In this document: positions 41,965 to 51,124 of the stretch, piece by piece
How positions within the stretch are numbered: the first letter of the stretch is position 1
How the letters are laid out: each line of letters begins with the position of its first letter
Origin: DATBLE01 sp050258035
GTDB taxonomy: Bacteria; Actinomycetota; Thermoleophilia; Gaiellales; Gaiellaceae
Assembly: GCA_050258035.1 (NCBI GenBank)
Contig: JBLMYA010000038.1
Location: 1-63,098, forward strand
DNA: 63,098 nt
Direction of reading: 5' to 3'
The notes under the pieces: model-generated
Databases searched by the model: none
The model's input: the letters and a program-made list of their open reading frames with translations, nothing else
What the model was told of the DNA's origin: nothing
Program-made: the position numbers and the translations under genes

Positions 41965-42732
41965 ATGGGCCTCGTGGACGGGAAGTCGGGCGTGGTCACC
42001 GGCGCGGCCGGCGGGATCGGGCGCGCGAGTGCCCGGGCGTTCGCGCGCGAGGGCGCAGCGGTCGTGGTCAACGACCTCGAGTCGCGCCGCGACGACGCGG
42101 AGGAGACCGTCCGGCTGATCGAGGTCGAGGACGGGAGGGCGATCTTCGTCCCGGGCGACGTCACGAGCGCGGAGGACCAGGCGCGGCTGGTCGCCGTCAC
42201 CGTCGACGCCTTCGGACGGCTCGACTTCGCGCACAACAACGCCGGGGTCGAGCTCCAGGCAACGGTCGAGGAGACCGACGAGGGGGGCTGGGACCGCATG
42301 CTCGACGTCAACCTGAAGGGCGTCTGGCTCGGGATGAAGCACCAGCTCCCGCAGATGCGCGCCCAGGGCGGCGGCGCGATCGTCAACACCGCCTCGCTCG
42401 CGGGCCTCCTGGCCGTCCCGGGGCTCGCCGCCTACATCGCCAGCAAGTTCGGCGTGGTCGGACTGACGAAGGCGGCTGCGCTCGAGGTCGCCGACGTGGA
42501 CATCCGCGTCAACTGCGTCTGCCCGGCCGCGACGCGGACGTACATGATCGAGCGCCTTCCGCCCGAGCGGCAGGCCGAGCTCGTCGCCCCGCAGGCCGTG
42601 AAGCGGATCGGCGAACCGGACGAGGTCGCCGAGGCGGTCGTCTGGCTCTGCTCCGACCGCGCCTCGCTCGTCACCGGCACCGCCCTCGCGATCGACCTCG
42701 GCTCGACGGCCGGGGTGACGACCCGGACGTAG
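41965..42732 (+). CDS. Short-chain dehydrogenase/reductase
   Basis: A 255-residue classical SDR: cofactor motif VVTGAAGGIGRAS, NNAG motif AHNNAGVELQ, catalytic Ser in NTASLAGL, and YxxxK in AAYIASKFGV. An acidic residue after beta-2 (VVNDLESRRDD) favours NAD(H). First gene of a three-gene plus-strand unit, with a HIBADH-like reductase 4 nt downstream. The substrate is probably a pathway alcohol. Confidence 0.92.
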   Translation: MGLVDGKSGVVTGAAGGIGRASARAFAREGAAVVVNDLESRRDDAEETVRLIEVEDGRAIFVPGDVTSAEDQARLVAVTVDAFGRLDFAHNNAGVELQATVEETDEGGWDRMLDVNLKGVWLGMKHQLPQMRAQGGGAIVNTASLAGLLAVPGLAAYIASKFGVVGLTKAAALEVADVDIRVNCVCPAATRTYMIERLPPERQAELVAPQAVKRIGEPDEVAEAVVWLCSDRASLVTGTALAIDLGSTAGVTTRT

Positions 42733-42736
42733 CGCG

Positions 42737-43630
42737 ATGCAGATCGGAGTCGTCGGTCTCGGGAAGATGGGCCTGCCGATCGCCGGCCGCCTGCTCGACG
42801 CCGGGCACGAGGTGACGGTCTGGAATCGGACGGCCGCGCGGGCCGACCCGCTCCTCGAGCGCGGCGCCCAGCTCGCCGCGTCCCTCTCCGGCGTGTGGGC
42901 GACGGCGGAGGCGTGCGTGACGATGGTCGCCGACGACGAGGCCCTGCGCGGCGTCATGCTCGCCGACGACGGGCTCCTGGCCGCCGCCCCGGACGGCGCC
43001 ACGGTCGTCGACATGAGCACCGTATCGGTCGGCGCCTCGGCCGACGTCGCGCGGGCAGCGGCAGCCGCCGGGGTCGGCTACCTCCGCGCCCCGGTGAGCG
43101 GCAACCCCTCCGTGGTCGAGGCGGGGAACCTGACGATCATGGTGTCCGGCGACCGGCCCGCGTTCGAGCGCCTGGAGCCCACGCTCCGCCACATCGGCCC
43201 GAACCTCTTCTACCTCGGACCCGCCGAGGAGGCCCGCGTCCTGAAGCTCGCACTGAACCTGATGGTCGCCGGGACGTGCGAGCTGATGGCGGAGGCGATC
43301 GCCCTCGGCGAGGCGAGCGGCCTCGACCGGGCGTCGGTGCTCGACGTGATGGGCCAGAGCGCGGTCGGCTCGCCGTTCGTCAAGTACAAGACCGCGAATC
43401 TCGTCGCGCGCGACTACAGCGCCACGTTCACGGTCGACCTGATGAGCAAGGACCTCGATCTCGCGATCGCGGCCGGCGGCGGCGTGGGGGTGCCGCTGCC
43501 GCTCACCGTGGCGGTGCGCGACCTGCTGCGGGAATGCATCGAGAGCGGACAGGGCGGCCTCGACCTGACCGCGCTCCTCCTGAGGCTGGAGGAGACGGCT
43601 GGAGTAGCCCCGGATCCCCCGAAGCCGTAG
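42737..43630 (+). CDS. NAD(P)-dependent beta-hydroxyacid dehydrogenase
   Basis: A 297-residue enzyme of the 3-hydroxyisobutyrate / tartronate-semialdehyde reductase family. N-terminal Rossmann motif IGVVGLGKMGLPIAGRLLDAG; substrate motif YLRAPVSGNPSVVEAGNLTI; catalytic Lys region RVLKLALNLMVAGTCE; and the helical C-domain with KDLDLAI. It would reduce or oxidise a beta-hydroxy acid or semialdehyde. A 42-nt gap separates it from the MetE-like gene. Confidence 0.9.
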   Translation: MQIGVVGLGKMGLPIAGRLLDAGHEVTVWNRTAARADPLLERGAQLAASLSGVWATAEACVTMVADDEALRGVMLADDGLLAAAPDGATVVDMSTVSVGASADVARAAAAAGVGYLRAPVSGNPSVVEAGNLTIMVSGDRPAFERLEPTLRHIGPNLFYLGPAEEARVLKLALNLMVAGTCELMAEAIALGEASGLDRASVLDVMGQSAVGSPFVKYKTANLVARDYSATFTVDLMSKDLDLAIAAGGGVGVPLPLTVAVRDLLRECIESGQGGLDLTALLLRLEETAGVAPDPPKP

Positions 43631-43672
43631 GCTCCGTCTCGCGCACGGCAGATCGACCGACAAGGAGCCACC

Positions 43673-44776
43673 ATGCCCAAGCAGATCGTCGACACCATCC
43701 TCCCGACGACGATGGTCGGGTCGTATCCTCGGCCGCGCTGGTACACGCAGCAGCTACGCGGCCGCGACGTCCGCGTCGCCTTCAAGGAGGTCAAGCACGA
43801 GGAGGCGTACCACGACGCCACCCAGGTCGTGATCCGCGACCAGGAGGAGGCTGGTCTCGACATCGTCACCGACGGCCAGATGTCGTACGACGACTACGTC
43901 GGCGTGATCGGCTCCTTCTGCTGGTACATGTACGAGCGCATCGGCGGCTTCGACCCTGCCCGCGAGGAACATCCGTCCGTCACGGAGGAGAGCGACCACA
44001 ACCGGGTGAACGCCCTGCTCACCGACTGGGGCGGCGTGATCAACAGCGGCCCCGTCACCCACGGCCCGATCCGCCTGGTCGACCTCTACAGAATCGCGTC
44101 GCAGTACACGGACAAGCCGATCAAGGTCTCGGTCGGCGCGGGGCCGGTGAACCTCGCCTGGCACGTCTACTTCCAGCACTACAAGGATCCGGAGGAGCTC
44201 TGCTACGCGCTCGCCCCGATCTTCAACGCCGAGATGAAAGCGCTGGTGGAGGCGGGAGCGAAGTACCTCCAGCTCGAGGACCTCGGCGCCTGGCTGCCGC
44301 TGTTCACGGGCAACGAGGCCGACTACGAGTGGATCAGGGACGTGATCGGGAAGTGCTGCGAGGGCGTCGACGCCTTCATCGGCTGGCACTTCTGCTTCGG
44401 CAACGCGTGGGGGAACGACATCCTCAGCGCGAACTTCCCCGAGGGCTACCAGACCGTCCTCCCGCACTTCTTCGACACGCCCGGAATCGACCAGTTCGTC
44501 CTCGACTACGCCAACCGCGACATGGCCGGCGTCGAGTTCCTGGCCAACCTGCCGGAGGATAAGGAGGTGCAGGTCGGCGTCCTCGACATCCGCTCGATGA
44601 TGATCGAGTCGCCCGAGCAGGTCGCCGCGCGCGCGCGGAAGGTGCTCGAGCACGTCCCGGCCGAGCGGGTCACGCTCTCGACCGACTGCGGCATGAAGCC
44701 CCTCCCGCGGATGGTGGCGAAGATGAAGCTTGCCGCTCTGGCCGAGGGCGCGGCGATCGTCCGCGGCGAGCTCTAG
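43673..44776 (+). CDS. MetE C-terminal-like (core-MetE) methyltransferase homologue
   Basis: A 367-residue protein resembling the catalytic domain of cobalamin-independent methionine synthase and related UROD-like methyltransferases. It starts PTTMVGSYPRPRWYTQQL. Candidate zinc ligands are in FIGWHFCFGNAWGND and LSTDCGMKPLPRMVAKMK, with an intervening Glu region LQLEDLGAW. The N-terminal half of full MetE is absent. Inside a catabolic cluster it may take a methyl group from a substrate (for example an aromatic methoxyl) rather than make methionine. ATG 43673 with AAGGAG upstream. Confidence 0.78.
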   Translation: MPKQIVDTILPTTMVGSYPRPRWYTQQLRGRDVRVAFKEVKHEEAYHDATQVVIRDQEEAGLDIVTDGQMSYDDYVGVIGSFCWYMYERIGGFDPAREEHPSVTEESDHNRVNALLTDWGGVINSGPVTHGPIRLVDLYRIASQYTDKPIKVSVGAGPVNLAWHVYFQHYKDPEELCYALAPIFNAEMKALVEAGAKYLQLEDLGAWLPLFTGNEADYEWIRDVIGKCCEGVDAFIGWHFCFGNAWGNDILSANFPEGYQTVLPHFFDTPGIDQFVLDYANRDMAGVEFLANLPEDKEVQVGVLDIRSMMIESPEQVAARARKVLEHVPAERVTLSTDCGMKPLPRMVAKMKLAALAEGAAIVRGEL

Positions 44777-44788
44777 CCGGCCGGACGG

Positions 44789-45649
44789 CTAGCCCAGCCC
44801 GAGCAATCGAGCGGCGTTCTCCTTCAGGACGAGGGGCCGCACCTCGTCCTTGAAGGACGCCTGCTCGAAATCGGCGAGCCACCGCTCGGGCGTGATCAGC
44901 GGGAAGTCGGAGCCGAAGAGCACCTTCGTGCGCAGCTGTGTGTTCGCGTACTGGACGAGCTGGGGCGGGAAGTACTTCGGCGACCACCCGGAGAGGTCGA
45001 TCCAGACGTTGTCCTTGTGCAGGCAGATCGAGATCGCCTCGTCCTGCCAGGGAAACGACGGGTGCGCGAGCACGATCTGGAGCGTCGGGAAGTCGGCGGC
45101 GACGTCGTCGAGGCACATCGGATTCGAGTACTTCAGGCGCAGGCCGCCTCCGCCCGGGACGCCCGTGCCGATCCCGCTGTGGCCCGAGTGGAAGAGGGCG
45201 GGGAGACCGGCCTCGGCGATCACCTCGTACAGCGGGTAGACGTCGCGGTCGTCCGGGAAGAAGGCCTGGAGGTTCGGGTGGAACTTGAAGCCCTTCGCCC
45301 CCTGCTCGACGAGGCGTCTCGCGCGCGCGACCGCGTCCGGCCGGGCGGGGTCGACGCTGACGAACGGGACGATCACGTCCGCGTTCGCAGCGGCGGCGTC
45401 GAGGATCTCCTCGTTCGGGATCGGCGCGATCCCACTGTGTGACTCCCAGTCGACGGTGAAGAGGACGGCGGCGAGGTTCCGCTCGCGGTAGTAGGCGGCG
45501 ACGTCGTCGACGGTCGGCAGCGGCTCGTCGCTTCCGAAGTACCGGGCGGCCGCGGCTCTGAGCTCCGGCGGCATCGGGTCGTGGCCGTCGCGCGTCAGCT
45601 CGGTGTGCACGTGGACGTCGATCGCGGCGACGGCTGCGAGGTCGATCAC
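44789..45649 (-). CDS. Amidohydrolase-2 family hydrolase/decarboxylase
   Basis: A 286-residue TIM-barrel amidohydrolase of the ACMSD / gamma-resorcylate decarboxylase type. Metal ligands: DVHVHTEL near residue 10 (HxH), FHSGHSGIG, QIVLAHPSFPW, and FGSDFPLITPE. In this family a single divalent metal serves decarboxylation or ring-amide hydrolysis. The GTG start overlaps the amidase stop (GTGA), so both are in one minus-strand operon. Confidence 0.87.
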   Translation of the reverse strand: MIDLAAVAAIDVHVHTELTRDGHDPMPPELRAAAARYFGSDEPLPTVDDVAAYYRERNLAAVLFTVDWESHSGIAPIPNEEILDAAAANADVIVPFVSVDPARPDAVARARRLVEQGAKGFKFHPNLQAFFPDDRDVYPLYEVIAEAGLPALFHSGHSGIGTGVPGGGGLRLKYSNPMCLDDVAADFPTLQIVLAHPSFPWQDEAISICLHKDNVWIDLSGWSPKYFPPQLVQYANTQLRTKVLFGSDFPLITPERWLADFEQASFKDEVRPLVLKENAARLLGLG

Positions 45650-46983
45650 GGCGACACCGTACCCAGCTCGTCCTGGAGCGACCGACCCCACCCCAGCAGG
45701 TCCCACTCGGAGCCGGGCACGCCGATCAGCGAGATGCTCGTCGGGAGGCCGCTCCTGCTCCCGACGCCGGACGGCAGCGCGACGACCGGGAGGCCCGTCC
45801 AGTCCCAGTAGTACGTCAGCGAGAGGTCGTCGATGTCGCCCCACGGCTCCTCGTAGCCGTGGCCGCGCACGGGCGCGACTATCGGGATGGTCGGCTCGAC
45901 GAGGGCGTCCACGCGGTGCTCTGCGAACCAGTCGCCCCAGGCGTCGCCGTCCTCCATGCGTCGGACCTGGCCTGCGAAGTACTCCTCGGCGGTCATCGCC
46001 CGCTCGACGGCGTGCTCGAGCCGGGCGCGGTTCGAGTAGCGGTACTCGCCCCATCGGTCCTCGAAGCGGCGGTGCCAGACGAGCATCTCGGTGAGCACCA
46101 TGTCGAAGAACTCCGTGAGGGTGTCGAGGCGGGCGGGCGGAGGCGGCGGCTCGACCAACTCGCCCGGGAGTGCCGCGAGGGCACGCTCGAACCCGTCGGC
46201 GACGTCCGGGTCGAGGTCGGCGATCCGCGGGGAGAGCGCGTACCGGCGCAGCGGGCGACGCTCATCCGGCGGCCGGACGCCGGCCCACGCCGCCAGCAGC
46301 GGCTCGCAGTCGGCCACGGTGCGGGTCATCGGCCCGGGATGGTCGAACGTCGGCGCGAGCGGGACGATCCCGCGGATCGAGAGGAGCCCCCTCGTCGGCT
46401 TGATCGTCGACGTCCCGCACTCCGCCGAGGGGATGCGGAGCGAACCGGCGGTGTCCGTGCCGGTCGCCGCCGTCACCTGCTTCGAGGCGAGGGCGGCGCT
46501 GGAGCCGCCGCTCGAACCCCCCGCCGAGCGCTCGAGCGCCCACGGGCTTCCGACCTGGTCGGTCGTTCCCCCGCAGGCGAACTCGTGCACGTGCACGTGG
46601 CCGAGCAGCACCATGCCCTCGGCCGAGAGCCGCGACCACGCGTCGCAGTCGCGGTCGGGGACCTCGTCCAGCACGCGGCTGGACGCGGTCAACGGCTTGC
46701 CGGCGACCGCGTACAGGTCCTTCAGCCCGATCGGGATGCCGCACACGACGGGCGCGCCGCCCGATGCCAGCCGCTCGTCGGCGCGGTCGGCGGCCGCGAG
46801 CGCGTCCTCCTCGTAGACGCGCACCCAGGCGTTGATCGACTCCGGGTCGCCGTCGTAGCTGTGTGTCCCGTCCCGCTCGCGGACCCGTGCCAGGCAGGCC
46901 TCGGTCAGCTCGCGCGACGAGAGCCGGCGCGCGGCCAGCGCCTCCGCCGCCTCGATTACGCCCAGGTCGGCGGGATTCGCCAT
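45646..46983 (-). CDS. Amidase (amidase signature family)
   Basis: A 445-residue amidase. The catalytic Lys is in GIPIGLKDLYAVAG, the cis-Ser loop in SAGGSSGGSSAALASKQ, and the nucleophile Ser region in TGTDTAGSLRIPSAECG. It would hydrolyse an amide to acid and ammonia. It is the first gene of a two-gene operon with the amidohydrolase and diverges from the ThDP decarboxylase. Start ATG 46983. Confidence 0.92.
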   Translation of the reverse strand: MANPADLGVIEAAEALAARRLSSRELTEACLARVRERDGTHSYDGDPESINAWVRVYEEDALAAADRADERLASGGAPVVCGIPIGLKDLYAVAGKPLTASSRVLDEVPDRDCDAWSRLSAEGMVLLGHVHVHEFACGGTTDQVGSPWALERSAGGSSGGSSAALASKQVTAATGTDTAGSLRIPSAECGTSTIKPTRGLLSIRGIVPLAPTFDHPGPMTRTVADCEPLLAAWAGVRPPDERRPLRRYALSPRIADLDPDVADGFERALAALPGELVEPPPPPARLDTLTEFFDMVLTEMLVWHRRFEDRWGEYRYSNRARLEHAVERAMTAEEYFAGQVRRMEDGDAWGDWFAEHRVDALVEPTIPIVAPVRGHGYEEPWGDIDDLSLTYYWDWTGLPVVALPSGVGSRSGLPTSISLIGVPGSEWDLLGWGRSLQDELGTVSP

Positions 46984-47014
46984 GAGCCGATCATGTCACG
47001 ACCCCGCCCCGCCC

Positions 47015-47029
47015 CCGTGGTATACACGG
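47015..47029. promoter_or_regulatory. Inverted repeat between amidase and ThDP decarboxylase
   Basis: CCGTG-GTATA-CACGG is a perfect repeat in the 53-bp divergent gap. The central TATA could be shared by both -10 elements. It is a candidate operator for coordinated control. Confidence 0.4.
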
Positions 47030-47036
47030 AGCCCTC

Positions 47037-48647
47037 GTGAGCCGCACCGTTCGCGACCAGACGTTCGACCTCTTCCGCCGGCGCGGCCTGACCACGCTGT
47101 TCGCGAACCCCGGCTCGACCGAGGTCGCATTCCTCAACGGCCTCCCGGACGACTTCGCGTTCGTGCTCGGGCTGCACGAGGGCTCGGTGGTCGGGATGGC
47201 GACCGGCTACGCAATCGGCCGGCGCGAGCCCTCGCTCGTCCTGCTCCACACCACCGCCGGTCTGGGCAACGCGGTCAGCGCGCTCGCGACCGCCCGCGTG
47301 AACCGCGCGCCGCTGGTGGTGCTCGTCGGCCAGCAGGACCGCCGCCACCTCTCCTACGAGCCGTTCCTCGCCGGGAAGCTGGCCGGGCTCGCGGGCGAGT
47401 ATCCGGTGAAGGTCGAGCAGCCGGTCCGGGCGCAGGACGTACCCGCTGCGATCGAGCGCGCCTACCACGCGGCGGCGACCTGGCGGGGACCCGCGCTCGT
47501 GATCGTGCCGATGGACGACTGGGGCGAACCCGCCGACGAGGAGCGCGAGCCGGCCGCCGCGACGGGCGCCGTCCACCGGGCGGCGGCCGCGGCCCCGGCT
47601 GCGATCGACGCGCTCGCCGCCTTCCTCGCCGACGCCCGGTCGCCCGCCATCGTCGCCGGTGCCGGCGCGGACGATCCCGAGACGTGGTCGTGCCTCGTCG
47701 AGCTGGCCGAGCGGCTGGTCGCCCCGGTGTTCCAGGAGACCTTCGGCGCCCGCGCAGGCTTCCCGCAGGACCACCGCCTGTACCTGGGCACCCTGCCGGC
47801 GGACCGCGCCGGGCTGCGCGAGCGGCTCGCGCCGTACGACACCGTCCTGGTCGTCGGCGGCCCCGCCTTCCGGCAGTCCGGCTATGCGCCCGGCAGACTG
47901 ACCGAGCCGGGGACGCGGGTCGCGGTCGTCACCGACGATCCCGAGGAGCTGCACCGCAGCCCGGCCGACGTGGCACTCCTCGCGCCGCCGGCCGCGGTGT
48001 GTCGCGCGGTCGCCGGGCGGTTGCCCGCACGCGACGCCGACCCGCCCGAGCCGCTCACGCTGCCGGAACCGCCGCCTCCGCCGGCGCCGGGCGAGCCCCT
48101 GACCGCCGGCCACGTCCTCTCGGCGCTCGCCGAGCGCCTCCCGCGTGACGCGATCGTCCAGGAGGAGGCCCCCGTCGACCGGCCCGAGCTCGCCTTCCGG
48201 CTGCCGGCGCGCGAGCCGCTCGGCTACCTCAGCGCGGCCCAGGGCGGCCTCGGCTTCGCGCTTCCGGGATCGACCGGGCTGCGGATGGCCCTGCCGAGCC
48301 GCCCGATCGTCGCCGTCGTCGGCGACGGGTCGGCGATCTACCAGATCCAGGCGGTGTGGAGCGCCGCCCACTACCACGTCGGCGCCGTTTTCGTCGTCCT
48401 ATCGAACGGTGGCTACGCGGTGATGGACGTGCTCGCCGAGCTCCAGGGCGGTTCCGGCCCCTGGCCGGGCTTCCCCGAGGTCGAGCTCGCCGCTGCCGCG
48501 CGGGCGTTCGGCTGCCCGGCCCGCCGGATCGAGACCTACGAGGAGCTCGTCACGACGCTGGACGAGCTGGTTCCGACGCTGCGAGAGCGCACCGAGCCGC
48601 TCCTGCTCGACGTCGTGATCGCGCCGACGCGCACGTTCAACTACTAA
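47037..48647 (+). CDS. ThDP-dependent 2-oxoacid decarboxylase, benzoylformate decarboxylase-like
   Basis: A 536-residue enzyme with three ThDP-family domains. Activation Glu is in LGLHEGSVVGMATGYA, the catalytic-type Ser in FANPGSTEVAFL, and the active-site His in LLHTTAGLGNAV; all match benzoylformate decarboxylase. The ThDP motif is VVGDGSAIYQIQAVWSAAHY with the Asn in VLSNGGYAVMD. It would decarboxylate a 2-keto acid to an aldehyde, which nearby dehydrogenases could oxidise. GTG start 47037. Confidence 0.85.
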   Translation: MSRTVRDQTFDLFRRRGLTTLFANPGSTEVAFLNGLPDDFAFVLGLHEGSVVGMATGYAIGRREPSLVLLHTTAGLGNAVSALATARVNRAPLVVLVGQQDRRHLSYEPFLAGKLAGLAGEYPVKVEQPVRAQDVPAAIERAYHAAATWRGPALVIVPMDDWGEPADEEREPAAATGAVHRAAAAAPAAIDALAAFLADARSPAIVAGAGADDPETWSCLVELAERLVAPVFQETFGARAGFPQDHRLYLGTLPADRAGLRERLAPYDTVLVVGGPAFRQSGYAPGRLTEPGTRVAVVTDDPEELHRSPADVALLAPPAAVCRAVAGRLPARDADPPEPLTLPEPPPPPAPGEPLTAGHVLSALAERLPRDAIVQEEAPVDRPELAFRLPAREPLGYLSAAQGGLGFALPGSTGLRMALPSRPIVAVVGDGSAIYQIQAVWSAAHYHVGAVFVVLSNGGYAVMDVLAELQGGSGPWPGFPEVELAAAARAFGCPARRIETYEELVTTLDELVPTLRERTEPLLLDVVIAPTRTFNY

Positions 48648-48663
48648 CCAACGGCACCCCTCG

Positions 48664-48685
48664 ACTGTCGAATATGTCGAACAGT
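48664..48685. promoter_or_regulatory. Imperfect palindrome upstream of the ABC importer operon
   Basis: ACTGT at 48664-48668 and ACAGT at 48681-48685 enclose CGA-ATATG-TCGA, so most of the 22 bp is symmetrical. It also contains a near-direct repeat, TGTCGAATA and TGTCGAACA. It lies about 125 bp before the importer start and is AT-rich for this region, suiting an operator. Confidence 0.4.
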
Positions 48686-48810
48686 GTCTTGCATAGAGAC
48701 GCGCGCTGTAGGAGGATCAGCGCCTCGGCATCCCGCTCGCCCGCGCCGCGAGATGCCTGTCCAGCCCCCGGACACGGGAACCCACAGCACAGAGTGAAGG
48801 AGGAGGAGGG

Positions 48811-50121
48811 ATGAAGCTTCGCAGGATTGCCCTCGCGGTCGCTCTCCCGGTCGCGGTGGTCGCGGCCGTGCTGCTCGCCACCGCGGCGAGCTCGAGGACG
48901 ACGGCGAAGGTCGGCTCGGCCGCCGCGGGCGCGACGGTCAGCAAATGCGGTGCAGGGACCGGGAAGAAGGCCACGGGTGCACCGATCAAGATCGGCGGCA
49001 TCGACATGCTGATCCCGGGCGTCGACTTCACGACGATCGGGAAGGTGGCGAAGGCCTACTTCGACTGTGTCAACGACAACGGCGGGATCCGCGGACGCCC
49101 GATCAAGTACACCCTCTACAACGAGCAGCTGAACCCGGCGCAGGAAGCCGCGCTGGCCCGGAAGCTGATCGAGAACGACAAGGTCGTCGGCGTCGTCGGC
49201 AACACCAGCTTCGCCGAGTGCGGCGTGAACTGGAAGTACTACAAGTCCAAGGGCTACGTCGTCATCGGCGCCGGCGTCCAGGCCGAGTGCTTCGGCACGC
49301 CGCCGATCGTCGAGTCGAACATGGGCCCCCGCTACAGCGACATCGGCGCCGCGCAGGCGCTGATCAGGGCCGGCGCCAAGAAGATCGCCGTCGCCTCGCC
49401 GGACTCGATCTCGGCGTACGCGGACGGCGGAGTGGTCAAGCTCGGAGCGGCGAGGGGTGTCCAGGTGAAGGTCTTCCCGACCCATCTCCCCGTGACGGAC
49501 GCCTCGTCCCAGCTGCTCCAGATGTACCAGTTCGCGGGTGACGGCAACGGCATCCTCCTCGACTTCACGCCCGACACGGCGCCGGCCTTCATGAAGGCCG
49601 CGATCGCGATGGGCATCGTCAGCAAGATCAAGTGGGGCTCGTCGACCCCGATCGCGAACACGTTCATGGCCGGTCAGTTCCCGCAGTTCGACGGCCACCT
49701 GTGGATCAACAGCGAGTTCGGCCTCCTCGACGCGTCGCAGGGCCCGGACACCCGCCTGATGCTGGCCGTCCAGAAGAAGTACGCGCCGAGCATCGCCCCG
49801 CAGGCGTTCGGTCAGATGGGCTTCATGGACGCGAAGTTCGCCACAACGGCACTGCTCAGCATCAAGGGCCCGATCACGGCCAAGTCGTACAACGCGGCCG
49901 TCCGGAAGCTGAAGAACATCAAGACGGACATCATCTGCAAGCCGTGGTACGTCGGAAACGCGTTGCCGTATCACATTCCGAACAACACCGACATCACGGT
50001 CGACTACAAGAACGGCAAGGTCGTCCTGAAGGAGAAGTGCTTCGACATCGCACCAGTCGACAAGGAGCTGGCTCAGACCCGCGCCTGGGAGAAGAAGTAC
50101 AAGCTCAACACCGGCGGCTAG
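48811..50121 (+). CDS. Branched-chain-type ABC substrate-binding protein
   Basis: A 436-residue type I periplasmic binding protein with a signal peptide (LRRIALAVALPVAVVAAVLL). The N-terminal lobe reads IKIGGIDMLIPGVDFTTIGK, then NDNGGIRGRPIKYTLYNEQL. A central segment is VVGVVGNTSFAECGVNW. Three or four cysteines are present, possibly as disulfides. The family takes hydrophobic amino acids, but members in catabolic clusters import aromatic or short-chain acids. GGAGGAGGAGGG precedes the ATG. Confidence 0.88.
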   Translation: MKLRRIALAVALPVAVVAAVLLATAASSRTTAKVGSAAAGATVSKCGAGTGKKATGAPIKIGGIDMLIPGVDFTTIGKVAKAYFDCVNDNGGIRGRPIKYTLYNEQLNPAQEAALARKLIENDKVVGVVGNTSFAECGVNWKYYKSKGYVVIGAGVQAECFGTPPIVESNMGPRYSDIGAAQALIRAGAKKIAVASPDSISAYADGGVVKLGAARGVQVKVFPTHLPVTDASSQLLQMYQFAGDGNGILLDFTPDTAPAFMKAAIAMGIVSKIKWGSSTPIANTFMAGQFPQFDGHLWINSEFGLLDASQGPDTRLMLAVQKKYAPSIAPQAFGQMGFMDAKFATTALLSIKGPITAKSYNAAVRKLKNIKTDIICKPWYVGNALPYHIPNNTDITVDYKNGKVVLKEKCFDIAPVDKELAQTRAWEKKYKLNTGG

Positions 50122-50173
50122 GGAGGAACGAACCAACTGACGAAATGGCGATCAGGGCGTCCGAGGAAGATCG

Positions 50174-51121
50174 ATGACCAGTCTGCTCGCGCTGAGCATC
50201 TTCGGCGTCGACTGGAACCTCCTCAAGCCCTTCATCGTGATCGGGCTGGCGTTCGGGGGCGTGTACGCGCTCTCGGGCGTCGGCCTGGTCGTGCTCTACC
50301 GGGCGACCGGGGTCCTGAACGTCGCCTTCGGCGCCATCGGCGCCGCGGGCGCCCTCATCGCCTACTACCTCATCCAGCACACGGGCTGGCCGAACTGGCT
50401 GGCCTACACGATCTGCGTGCTCACGGGCGGGGTCATCAACCTCCTCTACGGGATGGTCTTCGGCCCCGCCTTCGCAAGCCGCGATCCACTCGTGAAGATG
50501 ATGGGCACGCTCGGCCTGGCGCTCATCCTGCTCGGCCTGATGGCCTGGCGGGCACCGATCGGAGGCGCGTTCGCGCGGTTCCTGCCGCTCCCGAGCTCGG
50601 AGCACCACTACACGATCTGGGGTACCGCGGTCAGCCTGACCCAGATCATCGCGATCGGACTCGCGTTCGCCATCACTGTCGGGGTGACCGTGTTCCTCCG
50701 CGTGACGAAGCTCGGGACCGCGATGCGCGCGCTGGCGAACGACCGCGAGATCACCGCCACGCTCGGCGTTCCTGTCCGGCAGGTGGAGGCAGCAGCGTGG
50801 TTCGGATCGGGCATCTTCTGCGGCATGGCCGGGCTGCTCCTCCCGGACCTGCTCACGTCGCTCGACCAGTCTGCGCTGACGTTCCTGGTCATCTCCTCGC
50901 TCGCCGCAGCGCTGATCGGTCGACTGCGGTCGCTGTGGATGACGCTCATCGGTGGGCTTGCCGTCGGGCTGCTCCAGGCCGTGCTCACCCCGTACACGGG
51001 GTCGACCCCGATCAGCTCGGTCTCCAGCTACCGCGCGGCGGCGCCGTTCGTGCTCGCGATCATCGCCCTGCTGTACATGTCCCGCAGGCGAGTCGTCACG
51101 CTGTCGCGGACCACCTACTAG
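50174..51121 (+). CDS. livH: Branched-chain-type ABC permease LivH-like
   Basis: A 315-residue permease with about eight spans. Conserved features: FGGVYALSGVGLVVLYRATG, GVLNVAFGAIGAAGALIAYY, and the cytosolic coupling sequence GTAMRALANDREITATLGV. It lies 53 nt after the binding protein gene and 4 nt before livM, and is part of the five-gene importer unit. Confidence 0.92.
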   Translation: MTSLLALSIFGVDWNLLKPFIVIGLAFGGVYALSGVGLVVLYRATGVLNVAFGAIGAAGALIAYYLIQHTGWPNWLAYTICVLTGGVINLLYGMVFGPAFASRDPLVKMMGTLGLALILLGLMAWRAPIGGAFARFLPLPSSEHHYTIWGTAVSLTQIIAIGLAFAITVGVTVFLRVTKLGTAMRALANDREITATLGVPVRQVEAAAWFGSGIFCGMAGLLLPDLLTSLDQSALTFLVISSLAAALIGRLRSLWMTLIGGLAVGLLQAVLTPYTGSTPISSVSSYRAAAPFVLAIIALLYMSRRRVVTLSRTTY

Positions 51122-51124
51122 GCA

